From RGIG8244 sp045639325 (GTDB lineage Bacteria; Verrucomicrobiota; Lentisphaeria; Victivallales; UBA1829): DNA of 64,000 bases. Below, piece after piece: positions 1-8,082 of the stretch; the first letter of the stretch is position 1; each line of letters begins with the position of its first letter. Under the pieces are notes generated by a model. That model was not told where the DNA came from, did not search any database, and saw only the letters and a list, made by a program, of their open reading frames with translations. The stretch spans positions 61,012 through 125,011 of the forward strand of contig JAZUCU010000042.1 in the NCBI GenBank assembly GCA_045639325.1, written 5' to 3'. The position numbers were made by a program, and so were the translations under genes.

Positions 1-1
1 T

Positions 2-319
2 TCACCCGTAATATTTTTCAGAAAGAGCGGCGGCATTTTTTACACAATCAACACAAGTCATACCCTTCTGTTTCAAATCTGCGCAGAGAATGGAACCGTA
101 TGTTTGTTTGAATTCCTGAATGAGTGCATCTCTTTTTTCTTCCGGAAGCAGTTGTGCGGCACCCCAGACTGCACCGCAAATGCCATCGGGAGCACGTCCG
201 CCGCCGCAGGTCGCCATCGCCATTTTCAAATCTTCGCGTCCGGCGCCGCAAACGACAGCCTGTGCACAGTTATGTTGTTTCGGAACAGCTGTAAATAATT
301 CTACTGCATTGTTTTTCAT
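2..319 (-). CDS. C-GCAxxG-C-C family putative redox protein
   Basis: This small cytoplasmic protein of about 105 residues matches the C-GCAxxG-C-C family. It has the early CAQAVVCGAG segment, the central CGGGRAPDGICGAVWGAA block and a late CVDCV pair. The cysteines are thought to carry a redox centre or metal, but no reaction is established for the family. I start it at 319 rather than at an upstream ATG because an AAGGAA ribosome site lies just before this codon, and the extra upstream residues do not resemble the family. It lies 23 bp downstream of folC on the same strand, so it is probably the last gene of the tolB-folC group. The stop codon is at positions 2-4, so the gene is complete. 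Confidence 0.85.
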   Translation of the reverse strand: MKNNAVELFTAVPKQHNCAQAVVCGAGREDLKMAMATCGGGRAPDGICGAVWGAAQLLPEEKRDALIQEFKQTYGSILCADLKQKGMTCVDCVKNAAALSEKYYG

Positions 320-342
320 AATGTGTTGTTCCTTTCTTGAAT

Positions 343-1605
343 TTACTTGTTGAGTATGGCAAGTGCATCTCCGCAGAGATGAACTGAACCGCATAAAATT
401 GTGAGATCCTGAGGATCACGCAAGGCTTCTTCGAGAGTCGTGCAGGACCATGGAATTTCATTTGTGGCAGCCTGGGATAATTCATCTGCCAGTTCATGTG
501 CTGCGTGACATGCCCGCATGGTTTCCATTTCCAGAAACGTGAATGACAATGCCAGCGGAGCCAGAATTTTCAACGACGTCAAGGTGTCTTTATCGGCAAA
601 TGCTCCGAAAAGAAAATGGAACTTTCTGTCTTTGTAAATTTCCTGCAACGTGGATGCCAATACGCCGATGCCTTCCGGGTTGTGCGCCGAATCCAGAATC
701 AGATGTTTTCCCGGAACGAGTTGGAATCTGCCGGGCCATTGTACATTTTTCAACGCATCAAGCGCGGTAGAAAGATCGAATCCCAACATGGGCTGAAGCT
801 GTTCCAGAACGGCAAAGGCAAGTGCGGCATTCTGACGTTGATGCGTACCGGTCAGGGCGATGGTCAATTCTTCGCCTTCTTCGAGCTTGAATGTTTGCAG
901 GATCCGGTCGCTTTCCTGCTTGAATGTCCAGCTTTCCGGGATGACTTCCGGAGAAAGAACGATTTTACATTCGGATTCGGCCGCTTTCTGAATGATCACA
1001 TCCTTTGCTTCATCCGGCGTGGCAGATGCCAGAAATACGGGCACATTTTTCTTGATGATCCCGGCTTTTTCCGTTGCAATCTTTTCTATCGTATCGCCAA
1101 GGAATTTTGTGTGTTCCAGAGAGATCCCGGTAATGACGGATGCAATCGGCGTGACGATATTGGTTGCGTCAAGACGCCCGCCCATTCCGGTTTCCCAGAG
1201 AACGATCTGGCAATTGGCTTCCGCAAAAAGCAGCGCGGCGAGGGCGGTTGTAGCCTCAAAGTATGTAATCTTCATGCCGTCTTTTTCCATATCGGCGGCA
1301 GCGATGCGCAGTTTTTCAATTGCGGCGCAGAGGGTGTCGTCATCAACAGGAATCCCATTGATGCGGAACCGTTCATTGACCTGAATCAGATGAGGGGAGG
1401 AATAGAATCCGGTTTTCATTCCGCAAGCACGGAATGCGGCTTCCAACATGGCACAGGTTGAGCCTTTTCCATTGCTTCCGGCGACATGGATGAATGTTAA
1501 TTTATCCTGTGGCGAACCGAGTCGGCGGAATAATTCCGCGGTCTGATGCAATCCGAGTTTGATCCCGAAAAATTCCAAAGATGCGAGATAATCAAATCCG
1601 TTCAT
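343..1605 (-). CDS. folC: Folylpolyglutamate synthase / dihydrofolate synthase
   Basis: FolC adds glutamate to dihydropteroate and to reduced folates using ATP, which completes folate synthesis and retains folates in the cytoplasm. At 420 residues it has normal family length. The Mur-ligase-type P-loop GSNGKGST is at residues 43-50, followed by the typical SSPHL and NERFRING segments. WETGMGGRLDATN is further in, and the C-terminal domain carries ILDSAHNPEG. It starts 14 bp after tolB ends on the same strand and is probably co-transcribed with it. Nothing suggests a truncation. Confidence 0.95.
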   Translation of the reverse strand: MNGFDYLASLEFFGIKLGLHQTAELFRRLGSPQDKLTFIHVAGSNGKGSTCAMLEAAFRACGMKTGFYSSPHLIQVNERFRINGIPVDDDTLCAAIEKLRIAAADMEKDGMKITYFEATTALAALLFAEANCQIVLWETGMGGRLDATNIVTPIASVITGISLEHTKFLGDTIEKIATEKAGIIKKNVPVFLASATPDEAKDVIIQKAAESECKIVLSPEVIPESWTFKQESDRILQTFKLEEGEELTIALTGTHQRQNAALAFAVLEQLQPMLGFDLSTALDALKNVQWPGRFQLVPGKHLILDSAHNPEGIGVLASTLQEIYKDRKFHFLFGAFADKDTLTSLKILAPLALSFTFLEMETMRACHAAHELADELSQAATNEIPWSCTTLEEALRDPQDLTILCGSVHLCGDALAILNK

Positions 1606-1619
1606 ATAAAAACTTTCTG

Positions 1620-2807
1620 TTATTTAAGCAAGGTAGACCAATCCGGTTGACCGGCACGGGTACGCCCCTGGAACAATGCCCGTTTTTTGCCAAGCCAGGT
1701 ATCCACAATATAAATTTTGCCATTATTTTCCACCGCTGTATGACGGTTATCCGGAGCCCAGGAGGGGCCTTCACCGGCAACCGGAGATGCATTGGCGGCA
1801 CTGGTCATCATTCTGGGTGTGCCGGATGCCATGTCAACGACGGCGACAACATAATCTCTGCCGATTTTTGCCGAGTAAGAAATCTTGTTATCCGCAGACC
1901 AGTCCGGTGCAACTTTTTCGCTGCCGGCCAGACCGGGGATGCGACGGCTTCTGCCGCCTGTCGGATTGACCAGGTACAGATTTGGTCTGCCGGTTGCGTC
2001 GGAGACAAAACAAATCTGTTTGCCGTCGGGCGACCAGCAGGGGCTGGCTTCGACTGCTTTATCCCGTGTGAGACGGCGGAGTGAGCCGCCTTCCAAATCG
2101 CGGACATAGAGGTCGACCTGATTATCCAAATTCAGAATCATGGCGACTTTTTTGCCATCGGGGGAAACGGCACCTCCGGCATTGATTCCGCTGTAACGGG
2201 TGATTCTGCGGCTGAGTCCGCTGGTTGTATCAATTTGAACCAGATGGGTGTAAGAGGGACCGAAATAGGAGTAAATGACTGTTTTGCCGTCCGGAGTCCA
2301 AACCGGATCGATGGAAAGCGTTCTGTTTTTTGTCAGAACCTTGAGATCGGTACCGTCAAAATTGCATACGGCGATTTCTTTTCTGCTGCGGCCGGTTTCG
2401 ACGGTGAAGACGATGCGGCTCTGGCAGATGCCGGGGATGTTGAACAATTCTTTCAGGACCCGGTCAACGCCCCGTCTTGCGGTTTCACCGGCATTGCTGC
2501 CATTTGCTGTGACGGTTGCGATTTCCTGTCCGGCGGAGTTGGCGATCCGGAGCGTGACACTGTTGCCGGAAGCCTTGCCGGAGATGACATAATCGGTGTT
2601 ATTGCTGCGTACGACATCGAACCAACCGCAGAGGATCAGGTTATTGCGGACGATCTGATTGACCTGAGCATCACCGGAGAGCCCGTCAAAACGCAGTGTT
2701 GGGTTGGAGGATCGAGCCTGTTTATCGATGACGATCATTTCCGTTTGTGCGGCGAGATGGAAGGATGCGCAGAAGAGGAGCGCTGCGGCGGTAAGAATAC
2801 GTATCAT
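1620..2807 (-). CDS. tolB: TolB-like periplasmic beta-propeller protein
   Basis: TolB is a periplasmic partner of Pal in the Tol-Pal envelope system. The protein has about 395 residues and begins with a clear signal peptide (MIRILTAAALLFCASFHLAAQ). An N-terminal TolB domain follows (about residues 20-150). Then come repeated PD40 propeller blades with motifs such as VWTPDGKTVIYSY, AVSPDGKKVAMI and CWSPDGKQICFVSD. I choose the ATG at 2805-2807 because the signal peptide starts there and a purine-rich site (AAAGG) precedes it. The longer reading would put a polar segment before the signal. Its usual neighbours tolQ, tolR and pal are not here, so a paralogous PD40 role cannot be fully excluded. 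Confidence 0.88.
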   Translation of the reverse strand: MIRILTAAALLFCASFHLAAQTEMIVIDKQARSSNPTLRFDGLSGDAQVNQIVRNNLILCGWFDVVRSNNTDYVISGKASGNSVTLRIANSAGQEIATVTANGSNAGETARRGVDRVLKELFNIPGICQSRIVFTVETGRSRKEIAVCNFDGTDLKVLTKNRTLSIDPVWTPDGKTVIYSYFGPSYTHLVQIDTTSGLSRRITRYSGINAGGAVSPDGKKVAMILNLDNQVDLYVRDLEGGSLRRLTRDKAVEASPCWSPDGKQICFVSDATGRPNLYLVNPTGGRSRRIPGLAGSEKVAPDWSADNKISYSAKIGRDYVVAVVDMASGTPRMMTSAANASPVAGEGPSWAPDNRHTAVENNGKIYIVDTWLGKKRALFQGRTRAGQPDWSTLLK

Positions 2808-2854
2808 GGAGAAAACCTTTCTATTCGGTGAATTAAAAAATGGATAACCTGTGT

Positions 2855-2882
2855 ACTCTATACCATTTTCTGATTTTCGCAA
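2855..2882 (-). promoter_or_regulatory. Promoter of tolB-folC group
   Basis: On the minus strand, TTGCGA (2877-2882) is separated by 16 bp from TAGAGT (2855-2860), about 50 bp before the tolB start. The -10 is the same as in the uxa promoter at 55485. It is back to back with the lysS promoter. Confidence 0.55.
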
Positions 2883-2968
2883 GGGGAAAAAATGACTTTT
2901 TTTGAAATATCTTTACTTTTTGTTATGTTTTGCCCGGTCACATGTATATAAAAACATGGAAAAATGAC

Positions 2969-2996
2969 TTGCAAAAATGCGGAAATGTGATATATT
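2969..2996 (+). promoter_or_regulatory. Promoter of lysS-purO
   Basis: TTGCAA (2969-2974), a 16 bp spacer and TATATT (2991-2996) lie about 50 bp before the lysS ATG. The -35 is followed by AAAATGCGG, a run also seen after the -35 at 12475. Confidence 0.7.
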
Positions 2997-3046
2997 ATCA
3001 ACGAATCTGAAAAATATAAATCCGTTACATTTTAAGGAACGTAATC

Positions 3047-4543
3047 ATGGAACAGGAAACAGAACAGCAGCAGCAACAGAAACAGGACGACATTTTTACA
3101 CAGCGTCTTACCAAACTTAACGATCTCTATGCCGCAGGAGTCAACCCCTACGGTTCCAGAGTTGATGGCATTGTCTCCAGCAAGGATGCCATTGCAAAAT
3201 ATGTTCCGGATCAGGAAAAACAGGAATCTGTTATTGTTGCCGGTCGAATTGTTGCATTCCGCGTTATGGGTAAAGCAGCATTTCTCCACATTAAAGACCA
3301 GGAAGGTAAAATTCAGCTCTTCGTTCAGCGCGATCAGCTTGGCGAAGACAACTATAAACAGTTCAAGAAACTGGATATCGGTGATATCATCACTGCAAAC
3401 GGTGAACTTTTTACAACCAAAACCGGTGAAATCACGATTCGTATGGAATCCTATCGCCTCTTGAGCAAATCCCTGCGTCCGCTGCCGGAAAAATGGCACG
3501 GTCTGACCGATATGGAACAGCGTTACCGGCAGCGTTATGTTGACCTGATTGTGAACGATGACAGCCGTGAACTGTTCAAGAAACGTATCCGCATCATTCA
3601 GGAAATGCGTAATTATCTGACAGAAAAAGGCTTCATGGAAGTCGAAACTCCCATGCTCCAGTACATCCCCGGCGGTGCCGCAGCCAATCCGTTCAAGACT
3701 CATTATCAGGTATTGAATTGCGAAATGTTCCTGCGTATTGCTCCGGAACTGTATCTGAAACGTCTGCTGGTCGGCGGATTCGAAAAGGTGTTCGAACTGA
3801 ACCGCAACTTCCGTAACGAAGGTATTTCCCGCAGACACAATCCTGAATTCACCATGTTGGAACTTTATCAGGCATACGGTAACTGCGAAACCATGATGGA
3901 ACTCATCGAAGGTATGATCACCACCGTTGCCATGAATGTTTTCGGCACTCTGCAGATTCAGATGCCCGGCGATAAAGTCATCGACCTCTCCCGTCCGTGG
4001 CGCCGTGCTCCCTACAAAGATCTGATCAAGGAAAAAGCCGGTGAAGACTGGTTCGATCTCCCGCGTGATGAAAAATACAAACGCGCCAAAGAAATGAATC
4101 TTCAGGTCATGCCCGACTGGTCCGATCTGGAAATCACACACGAAATCTATGAAAAATTGATCGAACATACCCTGATCCAGCCCACATTCGTCACAAGACT
4201 CCCGGCGGAACTCGTTCCCCTGGCAAAGAAATGCCCGGACGATCCCACATTGGTCGATGTTTACGAATTGGAAATCAACGGTCAGGAAATCTCCCCCGGT
4301 TACACCGAATTGAACGACCCCGTAGACCAGCGTGAACGTTTCATGCACCAGGTCACACTTAGCGGCAAAGACCCGGCACAGGCTGTGGATGAAGACTTCC
4401 TTACCGCTCTGGAATACGGTATGCCTCCTGCCGGTGGTCTCGGTATCGGTATCGACCGTCTGGTGATGCTGCTTACGGGTGTGGAATCCATCCGTGACGT
4501 AGTGTTGTTCCCCCAGCTCCGTCCTTCTGTCAAACAACAGTAA
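3047..4543 (+). CDS. lysS: Lysyl-tRNA synthetase, class II
   Basis: This enzyme charges tRNA-Lys with lysine in the cytoplasm. The 498-residue protein has normal length. An N-terminal OB-fold anticodon-binding domain (about residues 50-160, with VAGRIVAFRVMGKAAFLHI) is followed by the class II catalytic core. Motif 2 is visible as ELNRNFRNEGIS, and motif 3 as GIGIDRLVMLLTG near the C-terminus. The N-terminus is rich in Gln and Glu. The ATG follows a GGAA ribosome site. purO begins 33 bp downstream without a terminator, so the two are probably one transcript. Confidence 0.97.
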   Translation: MEQETEQQQQQKQDDIFTQRLTKLNDLYAAGVNPYGSRVDGIVSSKDAIAKYVPDQEKQESVIVAGRIVAFRVMGKAAFLHIKDQEGKIQLFVQRDQLGEDNYKQFKKLDIGDIITANGELFTTKTGEITIRMESYRLLSKSLRPLPEKWHGLTDMEQRYRQRYVDLIVNDDSRELFKKRIRIIQEMRNYLTEKGFMEVETPMLQYIPGGAAANPFKTHYQVLNCEMFLRIAPELYLKRLLVGGFEKVFELNRNFRNEGISRRHNPEFTMLELYQAYGNCETMMELIEGMITTVAMNVFGTLQIQMPGDKVIDLSRPWRRAPYKDLIKEKAGEDWFDLPRDEKYKRAKEMNLQVMPDWSDLEITHEIYEKLIEHTLIQPTFVTRLPAELVPLAKKCPDDPTLVDVYELEINGQEISPGYTELNDPVDQRERFMHQVTLSGKDPAQAVDEDFLTALEYGMPPAGGLGIGIDRLVMLLTGVESIRDVVLFPQLRPSVKQQ

Positions 4544-4576
4544 TCTCAACATTATTTATACGAAAGGTTTATTCCC

Positions 4577-5212
4577 ATGTATCTCGGACGAATCGTAGCA
4601 GCCGGTCTCACGGCAGATGGCAAGCCGGTTGCGGCTTATCGTGTATCTTCCCGTTCTTTCCCGAACCGCAGTGCAAATCTTGCCAACGGCATGATTTCCA
4701 TTATTCCGCGCAAGGGACATGAAGATGATCTCTCCAAGAACCCCTATATCGCTTATCATTGCGTCCGTCTTTCCGGTTCTGTTGCATTGGCAACAAACGG
4801 CTCTCAGACTGACCCGATCATTGAAAAAATCATTTCCGGCATGTCCGTGCGTGATGCTTTTGCGCTCTCTCTGCTGGCAATGGATTATGAAAAAGATTCT
4901 CTGGATACTCCCCGTATTGCAGCTGCGATCGATGCAGAAACAAAAATCTGCACACTGGGTATTGTCCGTAAAGATGCGATCCTGGTAAAACAGTTCGAAG
5001 CGAAAAACGGTGCAGTGTATTATCTCTCCACCTATGAAAAGAACGCTCCCTGCAAGAAACAGATCGACGAAGCATTTGCTGCAACCGATGCCGCATCTGC
5101 ATGTCAGGCTGTGATCAATGGCGGTATCTTTGCCGGTTTTGATAACCCGGTTACTGCTGCTGCTGCAGTTTGGAACGGCACATCTTACGATCTCGCTGTC
5201 CAGGATGCATAA
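4577..5212 (+). CDS. purO: IMP cyclohydrolase, archaeal PurO type
   Basis: PurO closes FAICAR to IMP, the last step of purine synthesis. Most bacteria use the C-terminal part of PurH instead. The 211-residue protein begins MYLGRIVAAGLTADGKPVAAYRVSSRSFPNR. From memory this matches the start of archaeal PurO proteins (IMP_cyclohyd family), which are of similar length. It lies 33 bp after lysS and has an AAAGG ribosome site. No other purine gene is in the window, so the pathway role is inferred from the family alone. Confidence 0.85.
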   Translation: MYLGRIVAAGLTADGKPVAAYRVSSRSFPNRSANLANGMISIIPRKGHEDDLSKNPYIAYHCVRLSGSVALATNGSQTDPIIEKIISGMSVRDAFALSLLAMDYEKDSLDTPRIAAAIDAETKICTLGIVRKDAILVKQFEAKNGAVYYLSTYEKNAPCKKQIDEAFAATDAASACQAVINGGIFAGFDNPVTAAAAVWNGTSYDLAVQDA

Positions 5213-5240
5213 ATAAAATATAGTTTTTTACTGTTTTGAT

Positions 5241-5268
5241 TTGACTTTTCAGTAAAATGTACTATGTT
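5241..5268 (+). promoter_or_regulatory. Promoter of the ferredoxin gene
   Basis: TTGACT (5241-5246), a 16 bp spacer and TATGTT (5263-5268) lie about 120 bp before the ferredoxin ATG. The leader is therefore unusually long for such a small gene. Confidence 0.6.
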
Positions 5269-5277
5269 ACCAATATA

Positions 5278-5304
5278 CCGGAGTGACTACGGTGGTCATT
5301 CCGG
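5278..5304 (+). other. Hairpin in the ferredoxin mRNA leader
   Basis: A 10 bp stem with one G-U pair (arms 5278-5287 and 5295-5304) and a 7-base loop lies at the predicted 5' end of the ferredoxin transcript. There is no U-tract after it, so it is not a terminator. It may stabilise the message or form part of a regulatory leader. Confidence 0.5.
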
Positions 5305-5390
5305 TTCATGATTCAGGAACGTCAGGACATCGCCGACCGGTGTTCTGTATTTCGCAATAAACTATTAAACTAACGAGAAGGAGGTCTGAA

Positions 5391-5561
5391 ATGCCTGCTA
5401 AAGTTGATGATTCTAAATGCGTCGGATGTGAAAGCTGCGTCGGAGAATGCCCTGTAAACGCTATCTCCATGGCTGATGGAAAAGCTGTTATCAATGCTGA
5501 TGAATGCATTGATTGCGGTGCTTGCGTTGGTGCTTGCCCCACTGAAGCTATTGCTCAGTAA
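5391..5561 (+). CDS. Small 2[4Fe-4S] ferredoxin
   Basis: This is a complete 56-residue bacterial ferredoxin. It has two CxxCxxCxxxCP motifs: CVGCESCVGECP at about residues 10-21 and CIDCGACVGACP at about residues 39-50. Each should bind one [4Fe-4S] cluster, giving a soluble low-potential electron carrier typical of anaerobic metabolism. A near-perfect ribosome site (GAAGGAGG) lies 6 bases before the ATG, which predicts strong translation. It has its own promoter, a roughly 120-base leader and a strong terminator, so it is a single-gene transcript. Its redox partner is not in the window. Confidence 0.97.
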   Translation: MPAKVDDSKCVGCESCVGECPVNAISMADGKAVINADECIDCGACVGACPTEAIAQ

Positions 5562-5587
5562 TCGCTTCCATTCGGAACGACATGATG

Positions 5588-5626
5588 CCTTCGATCCAGA
5601 TTATTTTGGGTTGAAGGTTTTTTTTT
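5588..5626 (+). terminator. Terminator of the ferredoxin gene
   Basis: A 10 bp stem with two G-U pairs (arms 5588-5597 and 5608-5617) is followed directly by nine T residues. Confidence 0.85.
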
Positions 5627-5645
5627 ATCACAGGAGCCCACTGAT

Positions 5646-5966
5646 ATGATCCGTAAAGCATTTTATATGGAAGTCCGCCCCGGACATCTGGCTGAATACA
5701 CCCGTGTGCATAATCCGATTCCCGCAGAACTCAAAGATATTCTGAAACGTCACGGGGTGAATAATTACTCCATCTTCCATCATCCGGAAACCAATGTGAT
5801 GTTCGGTTATATGGAAATCGAAAGCGAAGAAGAATTTGAAAAAATCGCATCCTATGAATGTTGTCACGCATGGTGGAAAGTCATGACGCAGCATCTTGTT
5901 ACTGCAACTCCGGATGCAGAAAAGGCAAAAGAGGAACCGATGGATGAGGTCTTCCATCTTGAATGA
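5646..5966 (+). CDS. rhaM: L-rhamnose mutarotase
   Basis: RhaM interconverts the alpha and beta anomers of L-rhamnose in the cytoplasm so that the isomerase receives its substrate. The 106-residue protein has the family start (MIRKAFYMEVRPGHLAEYTRVHNPI). It also has the ferredoxin-like-fold motif NNYSIFHHPETNVMFGYMEIE and the WWKVM segment with its tryptophan pair. It sits directly after the ferredoxin terminator, with no clear promoter of its own, so expression may depend on read-through. It converges with the minus-strand operon that holds the rhamnulose-phosphate aldolase fusion, which supports rhamnose as the substrate. Confidence 0.92.
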   Translation: MIRKAFYMEVRPGHLAEYTRVHNPIPAELKDILKRHGVNNYSIFHHPETNVMFGYMEIESEEEFEKIASYECCHAWWKVMTQHLVTATPDAEKAKEEPMDEVFHLE

Positions 5967-5969
5967 TGA

Positions 5970-6881
5970 TCAAATCATATCGGAAATATATTTTTTGCAG
6001 ATCAGGCGGAAACGTAATTCAGTTTCCGCTTTTTTGTCTAAATAAGTAATCACTTCCACGGGATTCGATGCTGCAATTTCGCGGATTTCTTCCCGGGTAC
6101 ACCGGAACAGAACGGCACGGGGCTTGCTGATTCCGCCCTGACGCAGATTTTCTTCCGCACGTAAAAAAGTACGACGGGTCAGCATATTGCGGATAATCAG
6201 CCCGATTGGTCCGGCAAGCGCCAGGAGCCAGAAGGGATATTCAGGGATACGCCACCCCATAAAGGCGTTCAGAAGCTGTACTGCCAGCAGAATAAATACC
6301 GGCACAATAAAAATAAATGCATCCAATTCTTTCCGGAAACAGTTACCCATGAACCGGCGTAATCCGCTGCCGGCTGTCATGTATGCAAAATGTTCTTCGA
6401 ATTCCGGATCGTTCAATCTGCTGCGTGCAACGTGGCATAATTCATGCGCCATGAGTTCACGCCGGTTGTAAATGAACCATTGTTGTTTTTCCCGGAAATC
6501 TTTACGGATGAAGAACAGGGCAAGGTTAGTATCGGTCACAACGGTACATCCGCCCCAAATCGCGCCGAGTCCTTTGGACAGAAAATAGGCAGGAACCCAA
6601 TTGATCTGGAAATCAAAGAGCTGGCGGTTTTCTTCTTCCGCTTCGCTCAAGACTTCGGCTGTGATGGGGATTCCTTCGCCGATTTTGAAGCCGACAATGG
6701 CATCGAGGGATTTTCCTTTTTCCAATGCGGCATAAATAACGGAATAAGAATCCCGGAGATGACGGACGTAATCCATGAACTGTTCCTGCGTTTCTCCGGG
6801 CGCGGGGAAAATCCCCCGGTCATCCAGAGAAAGCAGAAAATCAAGATCCGCTGAATTCAGTTGGTCATCATCCGGGAACAT
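5970..6881 (-). CDS. Membrane-bound putative zinc metallopeptidase
   Basis: I do not recognise a named family for this 303-residue protein. Mid-protein it has MAHELCHVARSRL, an HExxH-like HELCH zinc site. EEHFAYM follows about 15 residues later and could supply the third ligand. Two hydrophobic segments come after it (FIFIVPVFILLAVQLLNAF and FWLLALAGPIGLIIRNML), then a charged cytoplasmic-looking tail. A membrane-embedded or membrane-tethered zincin is the likeliest reading. It is the last gene of the minus-strand operon, 12 bp after the PHP-like gene. Its link to rhamnose metabolism is unclear. The stop codon lies 4 bp from the end of rhaM on the other strand. Confidence 0.55.
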   Translation of the reverse strand: MFPDDDQLNSADLDFLLSLDDRGIFPAPGETQEQFMDYVRHLRDSYSVIYAALEKGKSLDAIVGFKIGEGIPITAEVLSEAEEENRQLFDFQINWVPAYFLSKGLGAIWGGCTVVTDTNLALFFIRKDFREKQQWFIYNRRELMAHELCHVARSRLNDPEFEEHFAYMTAGSGLRRFMGNCFRKELDAFIFIVPVFILLAVQLLNAFMGWRIPEYPFWLLALAGPIGLIIRNMLTRRTFLRAEENLRQGGISKPRAVLFRCTREEIREIAASNPVEVITYLDKKAETELRFRLICKKYISDMI

Positions 6882-6893
6882 AAGAACCTCTTA

Positions 6894-8063
6894 TCAGAGA
6901 TTGCAGGCGAATTCTGCGCCCTTGAGGAACTGAGCCATCAGTTTCTGCAGCGGTTCCTGAGAGAAGTCGTCCACCAGTTTATTGCCGGGGCTGTTCAATT
7001 CGGTACCGGCAGTGATGGGCAAGCCCAGTTTTTCTGCAGCAGCGGCAACTGCGTACAGATTCTGGATGGATGCTTCTTTCTTCGCCGGATCGGAAATATT
7101 CCAGTTACGGTCGGGAATGATCGCCAGAGCTTTGAGGCCTTTGGATTTGTGGAAGGAGAGCAATTCTTCCGGATCTTTTTCACCGGCAGAGAAGCCGTTG
7201 AGCCATGCTGCACAGGGCAGGGCGCCACATTCTTCCACGAATGCATTCATTTCCACCAGAGAGGGGAATGTGGTTGCATCGGGCTTGATGTAACCGGGAC
7301 CGCCGCTCTTCATGAGGGAGGAACGGATGGAGCCTTCGAGTTCCACGATGGATGCAGCTGCTTTCTTGGCTTTGTCGTCAGAAAGATTCAGCGCAGATTT
7401 CCAGAATTCCATTGCCTGATCGCCGAACTGTTTGATCGCTTTCATGCGGTATGCACTGCAAACATGGCGTTCTGTGGGATTGCCGGAGGGAGTCAGCGGG
7501 ATCACATCGGCATCGAAGTCGAGCTGAAGATCTTTCAGAGCTGCATTGACACGTTCCACAACGGTACGTGTGCGGTTGCCGGCGCGCTGAGCCAGATCGG
7601 CTGCAAAGGCTTTTGCTTTACCGGTCAGCTGTTCTGTATGGAAGCCGAGACCCATGTGGTAAGCAACTCCACATTCGCCGGGGGAGTTGATTTCACGATC
7701 GGCATATTCGGGGATGTATACGCGTGTTTCCATACCGACTGCATTTGCAATACCGAGGCGGTTACATGCGGTGCGGAATTCATCGAGACCGTTGAGAACG
7801 TCGAATTCCACTTTGCCCAGATATTTCAGGCCGAGGATTTTTGCAGCGAGAACAACGTGCAGGGGAGACCACTGCATGAAGTTGTAGGAGTAGAAAGTAT
7901 GGCAATGCATGTTGTGCCAGTCGGAGGGAGCATCGACAGCGATTTCACCTTTTTCGATGGCATCGACAATTGCATTGAATTTCTGCAGACGGACGGCTGC
8001 ATCAAAGGAATCAAGTTCCGCATCCGCCTGTGTCAAGAATGTATTACGATCAAAATTAATCAT
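6894..8063 (-). CDS. PHP-domain-like putative metal-dependent hydrolase
   Basis: The 389-residue protein has DWHNMHCHTFYSYN near residue 50. This resembles the first metal-binding motif (HxH followed by Ser) of PHP phosphoesterases. Further conserved-looking metal ligands are GMETRVYIPEY and the late AIIPDRNWN and AGTELNSPG segments, which resemble PHP motifs III and IV. It follows the aldolase fusion by 19 bp, so the two are probably co-transcribed. Context suggests a phosphatase or hydrolase acting on a deoxysugar intermediate. That role is inference only, and the exact substrate is unknown. Confidence 0.6.
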   Translation of the reverse strand: MINFDRNTFLTQADAELDSFDAAVRLQKFNAIVDAIEKGEIAVDAPSDWHNMHCHTFYSYNFMQWSPLHVVLAAKILGLKYLGKVEFDVLNGLDEFRTACNRLGIANAVGMETRVYIPEYADREINSPGECGVAYHMGLGFHTEQLTGKAKAFAADLAQRAGNRTRTVVERVNAALKDLQLDFDADVIPLTPSGNPTERHVCSAYRMKAIKQFGDQAMEFWKSALNLSDDKAKKAAASIVELEGSIRSSLMKSGGPGYIKPDATTFPSLVEMNAFVEECGALPCAAWLNGFSAGEKDPEELLSFHKSKGLKALAIIPDRNWNISDPAKKEASIQNLYAVAAAAEKLGLPITAGTELNSPGNKLVDDFSQEPLQKLMAQFLKGAEFACNL

Positions 8064-8082
8064 TGGTAATTTCTCCTGATTA

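Noticed and set aside
3032..4552. A 506-codon open frame on the minus strand opposite lysS
   Set aside because: lysS covers the same bases with all class II motifs and its own promoter.
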